From assembly GCF_024600715.1 (NCBI RefSeq), contig NZ_CP102332.1, forward strand, positions 2,046,001-2,110,000: a stretch of DNA of 64,000 nt, in the 5' to 3' direction. The notes beneath the pieces were generated by a model. That model was given only the letters and a program-made list of their open reading frames with translations, had not been told where the DNA came from and ran no database searches. This document shows, in pieces, positions 9,036-17,655 of this stretch (positions are counted from its first letter, which is position 1; every line of letters begins with the position of its first letter). This DNA is from Streptomyces changanensis (GTDB lineage: Bacteria; Actinomycetota; Actinomycetes; Streptomycetales; Streptomycetaceae). A program made the position numbers and the translations under genes.

Positions 9036-9881
9036 TCACCGCTGTGCGACGACCACTCCGAGCAACCCCGGCCCGGTGTGCGCGCCGATCACGGCGCCGA
9101 CTTCGCTGACGTGGAGGTCGGCCAGCCCGGGAACGCGTTCGCGCAGGTGCCCGGCGAGCGTCTCCGCCCGGTCGGCCGCGGCGAGGTGGTGCACGGCGAT
9201 GTCGACGGGGGCCCTGCCCGCCCGTTCGACGGCGATCTCCTCCAGCCGTGCGATGGCCTTCGACGCGGTGCGGACCTTCTCCCGCGGTTCGATCCGCCCG
9301 CCGGTCAGCTCCAGCAGCGGTTTCACGGCCAGGGCGGAGCCGAGCAGGGCACGGGCCGCGCCGATGCGCCCGCCGCGGCGCAGGTAGTCGAGGGTGTCGA
9401 CGTAGAAGTACGCGGACGTGCCGGCGGCGCGCTTCTCGGCCGCCGCGACGGCCTCGTCCAGGGTGCATCCGGCCTGCGCGGCCTCGGCCGCCGCGAGGGC
9501 GCAGAAGCCCAGCGCCATCGCGACCATCCCGGTGTCGACGACCCGGACCGGTACCGGCGCCTCGCGGGCGGCGAGCAGCGCGGCCTCGTACGTGCCGGAC
9601 AGCTCCGCCGACAGGTGCAGCGAGACGATGCCGGTGGCGCCCGTCTCGGCGACCTCGCGGTAGCGGGCGGCGAACACCTCGGGGCTGGGCCGTGACGTGG
9701 TGACGGAGCGCCGCTTCTGCAGGGCCTGCGCGAGGGACCGCGCCGAGATCTCGGTGCCCTCCTCCAGGGCCCGGTCCCCCAGGACCACGGTCAGCGGTAC
9801 CGCGCTGATACCGTGCCGCTCCATCGTCTGTGGCGGCAGGTAGGCCGTGGAGTCGGTGACGATCGCGACATGGCGGGACAT
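9036..9881 (-). CDS. DegV family fatty-acid-binding protein
   Basis: A 281-aa DegV-fold protein. The N-terminal VAIVTDSTAYLP with DSTA is the family signature, followed by the SVTTSRPSPEVF loop that contacts the fatty-acid head group, SLHLSAELSGTYEAA, and the C-terminal ALAVKPLLELTGGRIEP. In Gram-positive bacteria DegV/FakB proteins present fatty acids to the kinase FakA for phospholipid synthesis; whether this copy does so is inferred. ATG at 9881 has TAACCT 7 nt upstream and no Shine-Dalgarno, so it is probably leaderless. Confidence 0.93.
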   Translation of the reverse strand: MSRHVAIVTDSTAYLPPQTMERHGISAVPLTVVLGDRALEEGTEISARSLAQALQKRRSVTTSRPSPEVFAARYREVAETGATGIVSLHLSAELSGTYEAALLAAREAPVPVRVVDTGMVAMALGFCALAAAEAAQAGCTLDEAVAAAEKRAAGTSAYFYVDTLDYLRRGGRIGAARALLGSALAVKPLLELTGGRIEPREKVRTASKAIARLEEIAVERAGRAPVDIAVHHLAAADRAETLAGHLRERVPGLADLHVSEVGAVIGAHTGPGLLGVVVAQR

Positions 9882-10015
9882 GACCCGGAGGTTACCCGCA
9901 GGCGGCCTGCGGAAGCAGCCCCGGCCCCGTCAGGGCCACCGCCCCGGCCGGGCCCGGTGGAAGTGCCGAGGCCCCGGCTCCTGCGGCCGGGAGGCGCCCC
10001 GCTCCTGCCGTGCGG

Positions 10016-10927
10016 TCAGTTGGTGGTCTCGGGCCGCCGGGCCTTCTGCCACGGGTAGCCGGTCTCCAGGCGGGGGTCGCGCGCGGTGATCGCGGGTCGG
10101 GCGCCCTCCGCCGCGCCGCCGGTGTCCCGGTCGCCACCCGCGGCGGCACCCCGGGCGGTGGGGTCCGCCGCGGCGTCCCGGTCTCCGTCGGCGTCGGCGG
10201 GCCACGTCTGCGTGGGCGTCTGCCCGGCGCCGGCCTCGGGCCACGACGTCCCTGTGCGGTCCTGGGTCTCGGGCCGTGCCGTCCACGGCGGGGCGGGCCT
10301 TGCCGCCTGCGTGTCCGAGGTCCCGGGAGACCGCGTACCCGACGCCTCCGGGGGACGCCGGTCCGTCGTCCCGGGGGTCTCGGACGTGGTCCAGTGGCGC
10401 AGGGCGCCGGCCTCCATGTCGATCTGCGCGCTGAGCGTGTCCAACTCGTCGTCGGCGAACTTCTGCGCCCGCTCCCGGGCCGCCCACCGCAGCGCGTCCG
10501 CCGAGTCGGTGATGCGGCGCGTGCGCTCCCGCAGGTCCTGCAGGTGCGCGGCCACCCGGGTGCGGTCCGGGTCGCGCTCCATCCGCTTGAGGTCCTCGTC
10601 GAGTTCGTGCCCGTGGGCGCTCAGCCGCCGGAACAGCTGCAGCGACTCCTGGAGGGAGGCGTCCTCCGCCGCGCCCGCCGCGAGGGCGTCCTGCGTGGCG
10701 CGCATCGACGTCCGCAGGGACAGCCGCAGCTGCGCCAGCTCGCCCGCGACGCCGCCCTGCCCCATGCTCTTCGCGCGGAGGGTGGTGTCCTCCACGGTGC
10801 GGCGCGCCTGGGTCAGAGTGCGGTCGACGCCGCGCTTGGCGGCCCCGATCGCCTTGACGCTCGCGTACACACCAAGGACGACGAGGGCGACGAAGAGCAG
10901 CGCCAGAATCGCGATCGCCTCTGCCAT
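10016..10927 (-). CDS. Membrane-anchored coiled-coil protein of unknown function
   Basis: A 303-aa protein with one N-terminal membrane helix (AIAILALLFVALVVLGVYAS), then a helical, heptad-like region of about 150 residues (TLTQARRTVEDTTLRAK, MRATQDALAAGAAEDASL, LFRRLSAHGHELDEDLKRM, LRERTRRITDSADALRWAA). The tail of about 120 residues is Pro/Thr/Gly-rich and disordered. No catalytic motif is visible and I do not recognise the family beyond a conserved Streptomyces protein at this position. ATG at 10927 (MAEAIAIL) is favoured over an upstream start by GAGGGG 7 nt away. It lies downstream of leuS, separated by a terminator. Confidence 0.8.
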   Translation of the reverse strand: MAEAIAILALLFVALVVLGVYASVKAIGAAKRGVDRTLTQARRTVEDTTLRAKSMGQGGVAGELAQLRLSLRTSMRATQDALAAGAAEDASLQESLQLFRRLSAHGHELDEDLKRMERDPDRTRVAAHLQDLRERTRRITDSADALRWAARERAQKFADDELDTLSAQIDMEAGALRHWTTSETPGTTDRRPPEASGTRSPGTSDTQAARPAPPWTARPETQDRTGTSWPEAGAGQTPTQTWPADADGDRDAAADPTARGAAAGGDRDTGGAAEGARPAITARDPRLETGYPWQKARRPETTN

Positions 10928-11020
10928 GGGGGTCCCCTCGTTGTCGGTTGTTCTCTCCACGGTAAACGGCGAAGGGCGGGTCGGGGGTTCCGAGAGGCCC
11001 CTCGACCCGCCCCCTAGGGG

Positions 11021-11050
11021 AAAAACCCGGGGCGCCGCTCGGCGCCCCGG
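11021..11050 (-). terminator. Rho-independent terminator of leuS
   Basis: Stem CCGGGGCGCCG/CGGCGCCCCGG (11027-11037 with 11040-11050) begins 8 nt after the leuS stop codon. On the minus strand it is followed within 2 nt by TTTTT (complement of 11021-11025). A second hairpin, GGCGGGTCG/CGACCCGCC, follows at about 10975-11012. Confidence 0.85.
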
Positions 11051-11057
11051 TGTTCCG

Positions 11058-13925
11058 TCACGCCGGGACGATGTTCACGAGCTTCGGCGCCCGCGCGATC
11101 ACCTTGCGGATGCCGGCGCCACCCAGGGCGGCCACGACCGCCGGGTCCGCCAGCGCCAGCGCCTCCAGCTCCGCGTCCGTGATGGCCGGCGAAACCTCCA
11201 GACGCGCCTTGACCTTGCCCTTGATCTGCACGACGCAGGTCACCGACTCGTCCACGACGTACGCCGGGTCGGCGGCCGGGAACTCCTCGTGGACGACCGA
11301 GCCGGTGTGGCCCAGCCTGCGCCACAGCTCCTCGGCGATGTGCGGGGCCAACGGCGCGACCAGCAGGACCAGCCGCTCGGCGACCGACCGGGACACCGCG
11401 CCACCCGACTTCGTCAGGTGGTTGTTCAGCTCGGTGATCTTGGCGATGGCGGTGTTGAAGCGCATCGCGGCCATGTCCTGGGACACGCCGTCGACGGCCT
11501 TGTGCAGGGCGCGCAGCGTGTCCTCGTCCGGCTCCGCGTCGACGACGGTGACCTCGCCGGTCGACTCGTCGACGATGTTGCGCCACAGCCGCTGCAGCAG
11601 CCGGTACTGGCCCACCACCGCGCGCGTGTCCCACGGCCGGGACACGTCCAGGGGGCCCATGGCCATCTCGTACAGGCGCAGCGTGTCGGCGCCGTACTCG
11701 GCACAGATCTCGTCCGGGGTGACGGCGTTCTTCAGGGACTTGCCCATCTTGCCGAGGACGCGGCTGACCTTCTCGCCCCCGTACCAGAAGGCAGCGTCGC
11801 GCTCCTCGACCTCGGCGGCCGGGACGGCGATGCCGCGCGCGTCACGGTAGACGAACGCCTGGATCATGCCCTGGTTGAACAGCCGGTGGAACGGCTCGGC
11901 GGACGAGACGTGGCCCAGGTCGAACAGCACCTTGGACCAGAACCGCGCGTACAGCAGGTGCAGGACGGCGTGTTCGGCGCCGCCGACGTACAGGTCGACA
12001 CCGCCGTGCGGCATGCCGTCCCGCGGGCCCATCCAGTACTGCTCGATCTCCGGGTCGACCAGCTTGTCGCTGTTGTGGGGGTCCAGGTAGCGCAGCTCGT
12101 ACCAGCAGGAACCGGCCCAGTTGGGCATGGTGTTGGTCTCGCGGCGGTACCGCTTGGGGCCGTCTCCCAGGTCCAGCGTGACGTTCACCCAGTCCGCGTT
12201 GCGCGACAGGGGCGTCTCGGGCTGCGTGTCGGCGTCGTCCGGGTCGAAGGTGCGCGGCGCGTAGTCGTCGACCTCCGGCAGCTCCAGGGGCAGCATCGAC
12301 TCGGGCAGCGGGTGGGCGACGCCGTCCTCGTCGTAGACGATCGGGAAGGGCTCGCCCCAGTACCGCTGGCGGCTGAACAGCCAGTCGCGCAGCCGGTAGT
12401 TGACGGTGCCCTCGCCGATGCCGCGGGTCTCCAGCCACTCGGTGACGCGCGCCTTGGCCTCGACGACGCCCAGGCCGTCCAGGGACACGTCGTCGTTGGT
12501 GGAGGCCATGATCCGCGCGTCGTACGAGTCGAACGCGTCGTCCCACGCGGCAGGGTCCGTGCCCCGGTCGTCGGCCGGCTCGACGACGCAGCGCATGGGC
12601 AGGTCGAAGGCGCGGGCGAAGGCGAAGTCGCGGGTGTCGTGCGCCGGGACGGCCATGATGGCGCCGGTGCCGTACCCCATCAGGACGTAGTCGGCGATGA
12701 AGACGGGGACCCGCTCGCCGCTGACGGGATTGACCGCGTAGGCGCCGGTGAAGACACCGGTCTTCTCCTTGGCGTCGGCCTGCCGCTCGACGTCGGACTT
12801 GGCGGCGGCCTGCTTGCGGTACGCGTCGACGGCCAGGGCCGGGGTGGCGTGTCCGCCGGTCCACAGCGCCTGCGTGCCGGCCGGCCACGCCTCCGGCACG
12901 ATCTTCTCGATCAGTTCGTGCTCGGGGGCCAGCACCATGTAGGTGGCGCCGAACAGGGTGTCGGGGCGCGTGGTGAAGACGGTGATGGCGTCGTCGCCGA
13001 CGGCGAAGTCGACGCGGGCGCCCTCGGAACGGCCGATCCAGTTGCGCTGCTGCAGCTTGATGGCCTCGGGCCAGTCCAGCGCGTCCAGGTCGTCCAGCAG
13101 TCGGTCGGCGTAGGCGGTGATGCGCATGTTCCACTGGCGCAGCTTGGCCTTGAAGACCGGGTAGTTGCCGCGCTCGGAGCGGCCGTCGGCGGTGACCTCC
13201 TCGTTGGCCAGGACGGTGCCCAGGCCGGGGCACCAGTTGACCGGCGCGTCGGAGGCGTAGGCCAGGCGGTAGTCGCCCAGCACCTCGGCGCGCTCGGCGG
13301 CGCTCAGCTCGCTCCACGCGCGCGTGGTGCCCGGTACGGGCCGTTCACCGCTCTCGAAGAGGGCGACCAGCTCGGCGATCGGGCGGGCCTTCCCGGCCTC
13401 CTCGTCGTACCAGGAGTCGAAGATCTGCAGGAAGATCCACTGGGTCCACTTGTAGTACTCGGGGTCGATCGTGGCGAACGACCGGCGCTTGTCGTGGCCC
13501 AGGCCCAGCCGGCGCAGCTGGGCCTTCATGTTCTCGATGTTCGCCTCGGTCGACACCCGGGGGTGCGTGCCGGTCTGGACGGCGTACTGCTCGGCGGGCA
13601 GGCCGAACGCGTCGAAGCCCAGGGTGTGCAGGACGTTGTGGCCGGTCATGCGCTGGTACCGGGCGTACACGTCGGTCGCGATGTAGCCCAGCGGGTGGCC
13701 GACGTGGAGGCCGGCGCCGGAGGGGTACGGGAACATGTCCATGATGAACTTCTTGGGCCGGGCGACAGCCTGCGGGTCGCCCGCCAGGTCACCCACGGGG
13801 TTGGGCGCCGCATAGGTCCCCTCGGCGTCCCAGAAGTCCTGCCAGCGTGCCTCGATGTCGGCCGCCATGGCCGCCGTATAACGATGCGGGGCCGCCGTCT
13901 CGGCAGCCGAATTCGTCTCGGTCAT
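11058..13925 (-). CDS. leuS: Leucine--tRNA ligase
   Basis: A 955-aa class I aminoacyl-tRNA synthetase that charges tRNA-Leu. Motifs in order: the HIGH-type HVGH within [18 protein letters not shown] (residues about 74-77), a large CP1 editing insert with the region [19 protein letters not shown], and KMGKS in place of KMSKS (about residue 725) in [17 protein letters not shown]. The C-terminal anticodon-binding and Leu-specific domains are present. ATG at 13925 ([16 protein letters not shown]) is preserved in relatives; AGAGGA lies just upstream. The 5' leader contains a leucine-rich leader peptide and an intrinsic terminator, so expression is likely attenuated by leucyl-tRNA supply. Confidence 0.97.
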   Translation of the reverse strand: MTETNSAAETAAPHRYTAAMAADIEARWQDFWDAEGTYAAPNPVGDLAGDPQAVARPKKFIMDMFPYPSGAGLHVGHPLGYIATDVYARYQRMTGHNVLHTLGFDAFGLPAEQYAVQTGTHPRVSTEANIENMKAQLRRLGLGHDKRRSFATIDPEYYKWTQWIFLQIFDSWYDEEAGKARPIAELVALFESGERPVPGTTRAWSELSAAERAEVLGDYRLAYASDAPVNWCPGLGTVLANEEVTADGRSERGNYPVFKAKLRQWNMRITAYADRLLDDLDALDWPEAIKLQQRNWIGRSEGARVDFAVGDDAITVFTTRPDTLFGATYMVLAPEHELIEKIVPEAWPAGTQALWTGGHATPALAVDAYRKQAAAKSDVERQADAKEKTGVFTGAYAVNPVSGERVPVFIADYVLMGYGTGAIMAVPAHDTRDFAFARAFDLPMRCVVEPADDRGTDPAAWDDAFDSYDARIMASTNDDVSLDGLGVVEAKARVTEWLETRGIGEGTVNYRLRDWLFSRQRYWGEPFPIVYDEDGVAHPLPESMLPLELPEVDDYAPRTFDPDDADTQPETPLSRNADWVNVTLDLGDGPKRYRRETNTMPNWAGSCWYELRYLDPHNSDKLVDPEIEQYWMGPRDGMPHGGVDLYVGGAEHAVLHLLYARFWSKVLFDLGHVSSAEPFHRLFNQGMIQAFVYRDARGIAVPAAEVEERDAAFWYGGEKVSRVLGKMGKSLKNAVTPDEICAEYGADTLRLYEMAMGPLDVSRPWDTRAVVGQYRLLQRLWRNIVDESTGEVTVVDAEPDEDTLRALHKAVDGVSQDMAAMRFNTAIAKITELNNHLTKSGGAVSRSVAERLVLLVAPLAPHIAEELWRRLGHTGSVVHEEFPAADPAYVVDESVTCVVQIKGKVKARLEVSPAITDAELEALALADPAVVAALGGAGIRKVIARAPKLVNIVPA

Positions 13926-14002
13926 GATCCTCTGAAGCTCCATCGATCGTCTCTGCGTCGCTGCCGCCGCCGCGCCCCGATTTCGGTCGGCACGGCGAAA
14001 TG

Positions 14003-14026
14003 AAAAAACCCCTCGCACAGGAGGGG
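14003..14026 (-). terminator. Attenuator terminator in the leuS leader
   Basis: On the minus strand CCCCTC-CTGTGC-GAGGGG is followed directly by TTTTTT (14008-14003), a compact intrinsic terminator about 80 nt before the leuS start and about 45 nt after the leader-peptide stop codon. A terminator inside an mRNA leader, downstream of a Leu-codon run, is the hallmark of ribosome-mediated attenuation. The antiterminator pairing was not resolved by eye. Confidence 0.75.
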
Positions 14027-14070
14027 ACGCCGCGCCGATTCCGGTCGGATTTCTCATCCGCCGGTACTGA

Positions 14071-14109
14071 TCAGCGCGGCTCGCTAAGCAGGAGGCGTAC
14101 GGCACGCAT
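14071..14109 (-). CDS. leuS leader peptide ([12 protein letters not shown])
   Basis: A 12-codon reading frame, ATG at 14109 to TGA at 14071, encodes [12 protein letters not shown]. It has three consecutive leucine codons, CTC CTG CTT, including CTT, which is rare in this GC-rich genome. It lies between a TANNNT box and a terminator hairpin and before leuS. Ribosome stalling at the Leu codons under leucyl-tRNA shortage would be expected to prevent terminator formation. There is no Shine-Dalgarno sequence, but the -10 box ends 6 nt before the ATG, so it is probably translated from a leaderless transcript. The frame and codons are seen; the regulatory function is inference from the classical attenuation model. 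Confidence 0.72.
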   Translation of the reverse strand: MRAVRLLLSEPR

Positions 14110-14115
14110 GGCGTC

Positions 14116-14121
14116 AGGGTA
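14116..14121 (-). promoter_or_regulatory. Candidate -10 box of the leuS transcript
   Basis: TACCCT on the minus strand (14121-14116), 6 nt before the leader-peptide ATG. No convincing -35 hexamer was seen at the usual spacing. Confidence 0.45.
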
Positions 14122-14357
14122 CCGCAGGGCCCCCGCGGGCCGCATCGCAACCGTCCCACCACGCGGACACGGACAGTCGCGTGACGGTCGCACTACCCCT
14201 GCGGGAACGGTTACTCGGCGTATCGGCGCGTTCCCGGGCAACCCCCGAGTCAGTTGTCGGCCAGTCGTCTCCGTAAACCCGCAAACGCCGTACTCGCTGG
14301 TATGCGCGGCCATAGCATGCGCCGACGGGACCTCATCCGCACCATTCGGAGTCGCCC

Positions 14358-15791
14358 ATGACCCCTCATCGCAAGATCCGTTCCTCCCCCGCCGAGAAGG
14401 CGGGCCTGAGCCGGCCGGTACAGGGCGGCTTGTACGCGGCAGCTCTCGTCCTCCTGCCCCTTCTGGTCATCGGCGGAAGCGACGGTTTCCGCGAGTTCCT
14501 GGATTTCGGCACCGGCGTCCTGTCACTCGTCTCCCTGACGGCGTCCGTCGCGTGGGCGTTGGTCGCCACCGACCGGCTGCTGCTCACCCCGCGCCAGCGG
14601 CTGCTCGCCCAGGCCGTCCACCGCGGCACGGCCGTCGCGTCGTTGGGCTTCCTCCTGCTGCACGGCACGGTGAAGGTGTCCCTCGGGCACGTGGAACTCA
14701 TCGGCGCCCTCGTGCCGTTCGGGCTGGGGGTCACGGGCTCGGCGGGCCTCATCGGCTTCGGGTCGCTCGCCGGCCTCCTCATGGTGGTCGTCGCGTCGAC
14801 CGGCGCCCTGCGCAGCGCCCTGGCCGGCCGCGGGGCGATAGCCGCCCGCTGGCGCCCCCTGCACATGCTCGCCTACCCCGCCTGGTGCGCGGCGCTGATC
14901 CACGGCCTGTACGCGGGACGCCCCGCGGCGCCCTGGGTGATGGTCCTGTACGGCACGTCGCTTGCGGCGGTCGCGGCGGCCGTCTCGGTGCGGCTGCTCC
15001 CCTCCCACCTGCAGCGCGACCTCACCGAGCGGTTCCTGAACCTCCTGGGGCCCCTCCCCGACCCCGTCGCCGCGGGCCCTGCCGCCGGCTTCGGCCCGGC
15101 CCGGCCCGGTTCCCGGCGGGCACGCCGCGACCCCGCGACCCAGCCGCTGCCCGGCACGACCGGCGCGGGGCCCTACGACCCCGGTGAGGCGCCCCGCCCG
15201 CACCCGTACGAGCCGGAGGCCCGCTGGGAGCCCCCGCGCCGCGCGCAGGCCGAGCGCCTGCCGGGTGGCGAACGCCTGCCGGGTCCCGTCCCGCCGCAGG
15301 CCGGGGGCCGCCGCCCGGGTCGCGCCGGGGCGGGTCTCGCCGCCGGGTACCGCGCCGTCTCCCTGGGGGGCGGTGACGCGGCTGCGGAACCGGCCCCCCA
15401 GGAGGTGCCGTTCGCCGAGCGGGTGCCCATGACCGAGGAGCTGCCCGTCATCCCCGGGGAGCAGCCCGTCCGCGCCGGCTACTGGCCCACCCCGTCACCG
15501 CCGCCGCCCACCCAGTCCCCCGCCCCGCGCGCGTACGACGCTCCCCCGCCACCGTCCGAGCCCCCGCGCGCGTACGACGCTCCGGCGTCCCCGTCCCCGT
15601 CCCCGTCCCCGGCCGCGTACGACGCTCCCGCACCCCCGTCGGAGCCCCCGCTCGCGGCGCCCTCCCCCTCCCGGTACGACCCCGCTCAGCCGCCGTCCCC
15701 GTACGGCGGTACCGCCGAGCCGACGCCCGGCCCCTTCCACCGCCCGCCCGCCGGCGAGCCGTGGACAGCACCCGCAGGAGAACGCCCGTGA
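14358..15791 (+). CDS. Cytochrome-b-like / ferric-reductase-like membrane protein with long disordered tail
   Basis: A 477-aa protein. Residues about 22-235 contain roughly six membrane segments (GLYAAALVLLPLLVIGG, GVLSLVSLTASVAWALVA, AVASLGFLLLHG, LIGFGSLAGLLMVVVAS and others) with histidines in the membrane-facing positions of HRG, LHG, LHM and IHG, as in diheme cytochrome b561/ferric-reductase-like proteins. Residues about 240-477 are Pro/Ala/Ser-rich and repeat AYDAP-type units. ATG at 14358 has GGAG 6 nt upstream. The stop overlaps the next gene (GTGA), so the protein probably works with the NuoF-like flavoprotein, passing electrons to or from the membrane. Heme binding is inferred. Confidence 0.7.
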   Translation: MTPHRKIRSSPAEKAGLSRPVQGGLYAAALVLLPLLVIGGSDGFREFLDFGTGVLSLVSLTASVAWALVATDRLLLTPRQRLLAQAVHRGTAVASLGFLLLHGTVKVSLGHVELIGALVPFGLGVTGSAGLIGFGSLAGLLMVVVASTGALRSALAGRGAIAARWRPLHMLAYPAWCAALIHGLYAGRPAAPWVMVLYGTSLAAVAAAVSVRLLPSHLQRDLTERFLNLLGPLPDPVAAGPAAGFGPARPGSRRARRDPATQPLPGTTGAGPYDPGEAPRPHPYEPEARWEPPRRAQAERLPGGERLPGPVPPQAGGRRPGRAGAGLAAGYRAVSLGGGDAAAEPAPQEVPFAERVPMTEELPVIPGEQPVRAGYWPTPSPPPPTQSPAPRAYDAPPPPSEPPRAYDAPASPSPSPSPAAYDAPAPPSEPPLAAPSPSRYDPAQPPSPYGGTAEPTPGPFHRPPAGEPWTAPAGERP

Positions 15792-17368
15792 ACACCCCTC
15801 TGCCCGACGTCCCCGAGGTCCGTGTCGTCGGCCTCCCCCAGCTCACGCAGGGCTTCGACCTGATCGAGCGGCTGGACCTGGCCATGCACCTGAAGGTGCA
15901 CGGCCCGCTGGAGCCGGTGGGCGGCGAGCGGCTGGCCCGTCTCGCCGACGACATCTCCCTGCGCGGCCGCGGCGGCGCGGGCTTCCCCTTCGGCCGCAAG
16001 CTCCGGGCGGTCGCGGAGGCCGCGATACGCCGCGGGGTGCGGCCGGTGGTCGTCGTCAACGGCAGCGAGGGCGAGCCCGCCTGCCGCAAGGACACGGTCC
16101 TGCTGAACCGTGCCCCGCACCTCATCCTGGACGGCGCCCTGCTGGCCGCGGAGGCGCTGGGTGCCCGGACGCTCGTCGTCGCGGTCACCCGCAACTCCAC
16201 CGAGATCTCGCTGCGGGCGGCGCTCGCCGAGCGGGGCCTGTCGGACCGGCGCGGGCAGCAGCTGCGCGCGCGGGTGGTGCGCACGCCGGAGCGCATGGTG
16301 TCGGGTGAGGCCTCCGCCGTGATCCGCGCCATAGGGGGCGGTCCCGCTCTGCCGCCGGGCCGCCGCGAGCGGGCCTCGGAGTCCGGGGTGGGCGGCGCGC
16401 CGACGCTGCTGTCGAACGCGGAGACCTTCGCGCAGCTGGCGGTCGCCGCGCGGATCGGTGCGCACCGGTACGCGCACGCCGGACTGGAGCAGGAGCCGGG
16501 GACGGTGCTGCTGACGCTGTCGGGCGCCGTGGCCCGCCCGATGGTGGTGGAGGTCCCGACGGGTGTCCCGCTGCGGTACGTCCTCCAGCTGGCGGGTGCC
16601 CCGCCGGTCCCGCAGGGCGTGCTCACGGGTGGGTACCACGGCAACTGGATCGACTCGGCCGCCGTGCACGAGGCGGTGGTGTCCCGGGCGTCACTGGCGG
16701 CCGTGGGCGGCTCCCTGGGGGCGGGTGCCATCCTCCCGATCGGCCCGGAGACCTGTCCGCTCGGTGAGGCGCAGCGCGTGGCGAACTGGCTGGCCGCGGA
16801 GACGGCCGGGCAGTGCGGGCCGTGCCGGCTGGGCCTGCCGGCCGCGGCCGGGGGCCTGTCGGACGTCCTGAACGGCGGCGGCCCGGCGGCGCTGGAGGCG
16901 CTGCGGGAGGTCGTGCAGGCCGTGAAGGGGCGCGGCGCGTGCAAGCACCCGGACGGTTCGGCGCGCTTCTTCGCCTCGACGCTGTCCGCGTTCACCGACG
17001 ATCTCGCCGCGCACGTCCTGGACGGGGGCTGCGGCCGTCCGACGACGGGGGTGTTGCCGCTGCCCGCGCCCGGCTACCAGGACGTGGAGGAGTCCGTTCC
17101 GAGCGGTGAGCGGCTGGCCGTGGACTGGACGCTGTGCCAGGGGCACGGGCTGTGTGCGGACATCGTGCCGGAACTGATCCGGATGGGCGCGGACGGCTTC
17201 CCGGTGCTGGCGGACGCGTCCGTGCCGACGCACCTGCGCGGGCGGGCGCAGCGCGCCGTGGGCCGCTGCCCCGCGCTGGCGCTGCGCCTGGAGCAGGCGG
17301 CCGCGCCCAAGGAGCGCCCGGCCCTGCCCGCCTCGAACCGCAAGGCGCTGGGCAGCGGCAGGAGTTGA
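15788..17368 (+). CDS. NuoF-like NADH-binding flavoprotein fused to a 3Fe-4S-type ferredoxin
   Basis: A 526-aa protein starting at GTG with AGGAG upstream and overlapping the preceding stop. Residues 57-70 (SLRGRGGAGFPFGR) form the NADH/FMN glycine-rich motif of NuoF; VVVVNGSEGEPACRKD (about 87-102) is the FMN-contacting region. The NuoF 4Fe-4S motif CxxCxxC is altered: the first cysteine is alanine (AGQCGPCR, C343 and C346), with the distal C385 retained. Residues about 445-500 are a single-cluster ferredoxin, C450-x2-H-x2-C456 with C494-P, the pattern of 3Fe-4S ferredoxins that serve P450s. Likely role: NAD(P)H-linked electron transfer with the membrane partner encoded upstream. The physiological acceptor is unknown. 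Confidence 0.78.
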   Translation: MNTPLPDVPEVRVVGLPQLTQGFDLIERLDLAMHLKVHGPLEPVGGERLARLADDISLRGRGGAGFPFGRKLRAVAEAAIRRGVRPVVVVNGSEGEPACRKDTVLLNRAPHLILDGALLAAEALGARTLVVAVTRNSTEISLRAALAERGLSDRRGQQLRARVVRTPERMVSGEASAVIRAIGGGPALPPGRRERASESGVGGAPTLLSNAETFAQLAVAARIGAHRYAHAGLEQEPGTVLLTLSGAVARPMVVEVPTGVPLRYVLQLAGAPPVPQGVLTGGYHGNWIDSAAVHEAVVSRASLAAVGGSLGAGAILPIGPETCPLGEAQRVANWLAAETAGQCGPCRLGLPAAAGGLSDVLNGGGPAALEALREVVQAVKGRGACKHPDGSARFFASTLSAFTDDLAAHVLDGGCGRPTTGVLPLPAPGYQDVEESVPSGERLAVDWTLCQGHGLCADIVPELIRMGADGFPVLADASVPTHLRGRAQRAVGRCPALALRLEQAAAPKERPALPASNRKALGSGRS

Positions 17369-17381
17369 CCCCGTGAACACG

Positions 17382-17416
17382 GAAGGCGGGCCATCCGAAT
17401 CGGATGGCCCGCCTTC
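17382..17416. terminator. Bidirectional terminator between the NuoF-like gene and tRNA-Ala
   Basis: A perfect 16-bp stem GAAGGCGGGCCATCCG/CGGATGGCCCGCCTTC with an AAT loop, positioned between a + strand gene and a - strand tRNA whose 3' ends face each other. Confidence 0.8.
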
Positions 17417-17424
17417 TCGTGCTG

Positions 17425-17497
<73 letters not shown>

Positions 17498-17517
17498 TTG
17501 CGGTGTGCCGCCTGTCC

Positions 17518-17555
17518 GGTCTCCCTTGCGGGCTTCCCTCGCGGGCTTCCCTCGC
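17518..17555. repeat. 13-bp tandem repeat upstream of tRNA-Ala copy 1
   Basis: GGGCTTCCCTCGC occurs twice in exact tandem (17530-17542, 17543-17555), preceded by a degenerate third unit. It lies in the 5' flank of the tRNA, between it and a possible TAATGT -10 box on the minus strand near 17570. Confidence 0.6.
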
Positions 17556-17655
17556 GGCGACACAGAGAACATTACACGGTCCCCCCGGTGAACCACCAAA
17601 TCGATTCCCCGGCCCCCCGGTCGCGGCCCCGACGGGGCGGGTAGCGTCGGCCCAC

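Noticed and set aside
13926..14357. T-box riboswitch upstream of leuS
   Set aside because: No T-box sequence (TGGNACCGCG-type bulge) or specifier stem was seen; a leader peptide with three Leu codons plus a terminator explains the region better.
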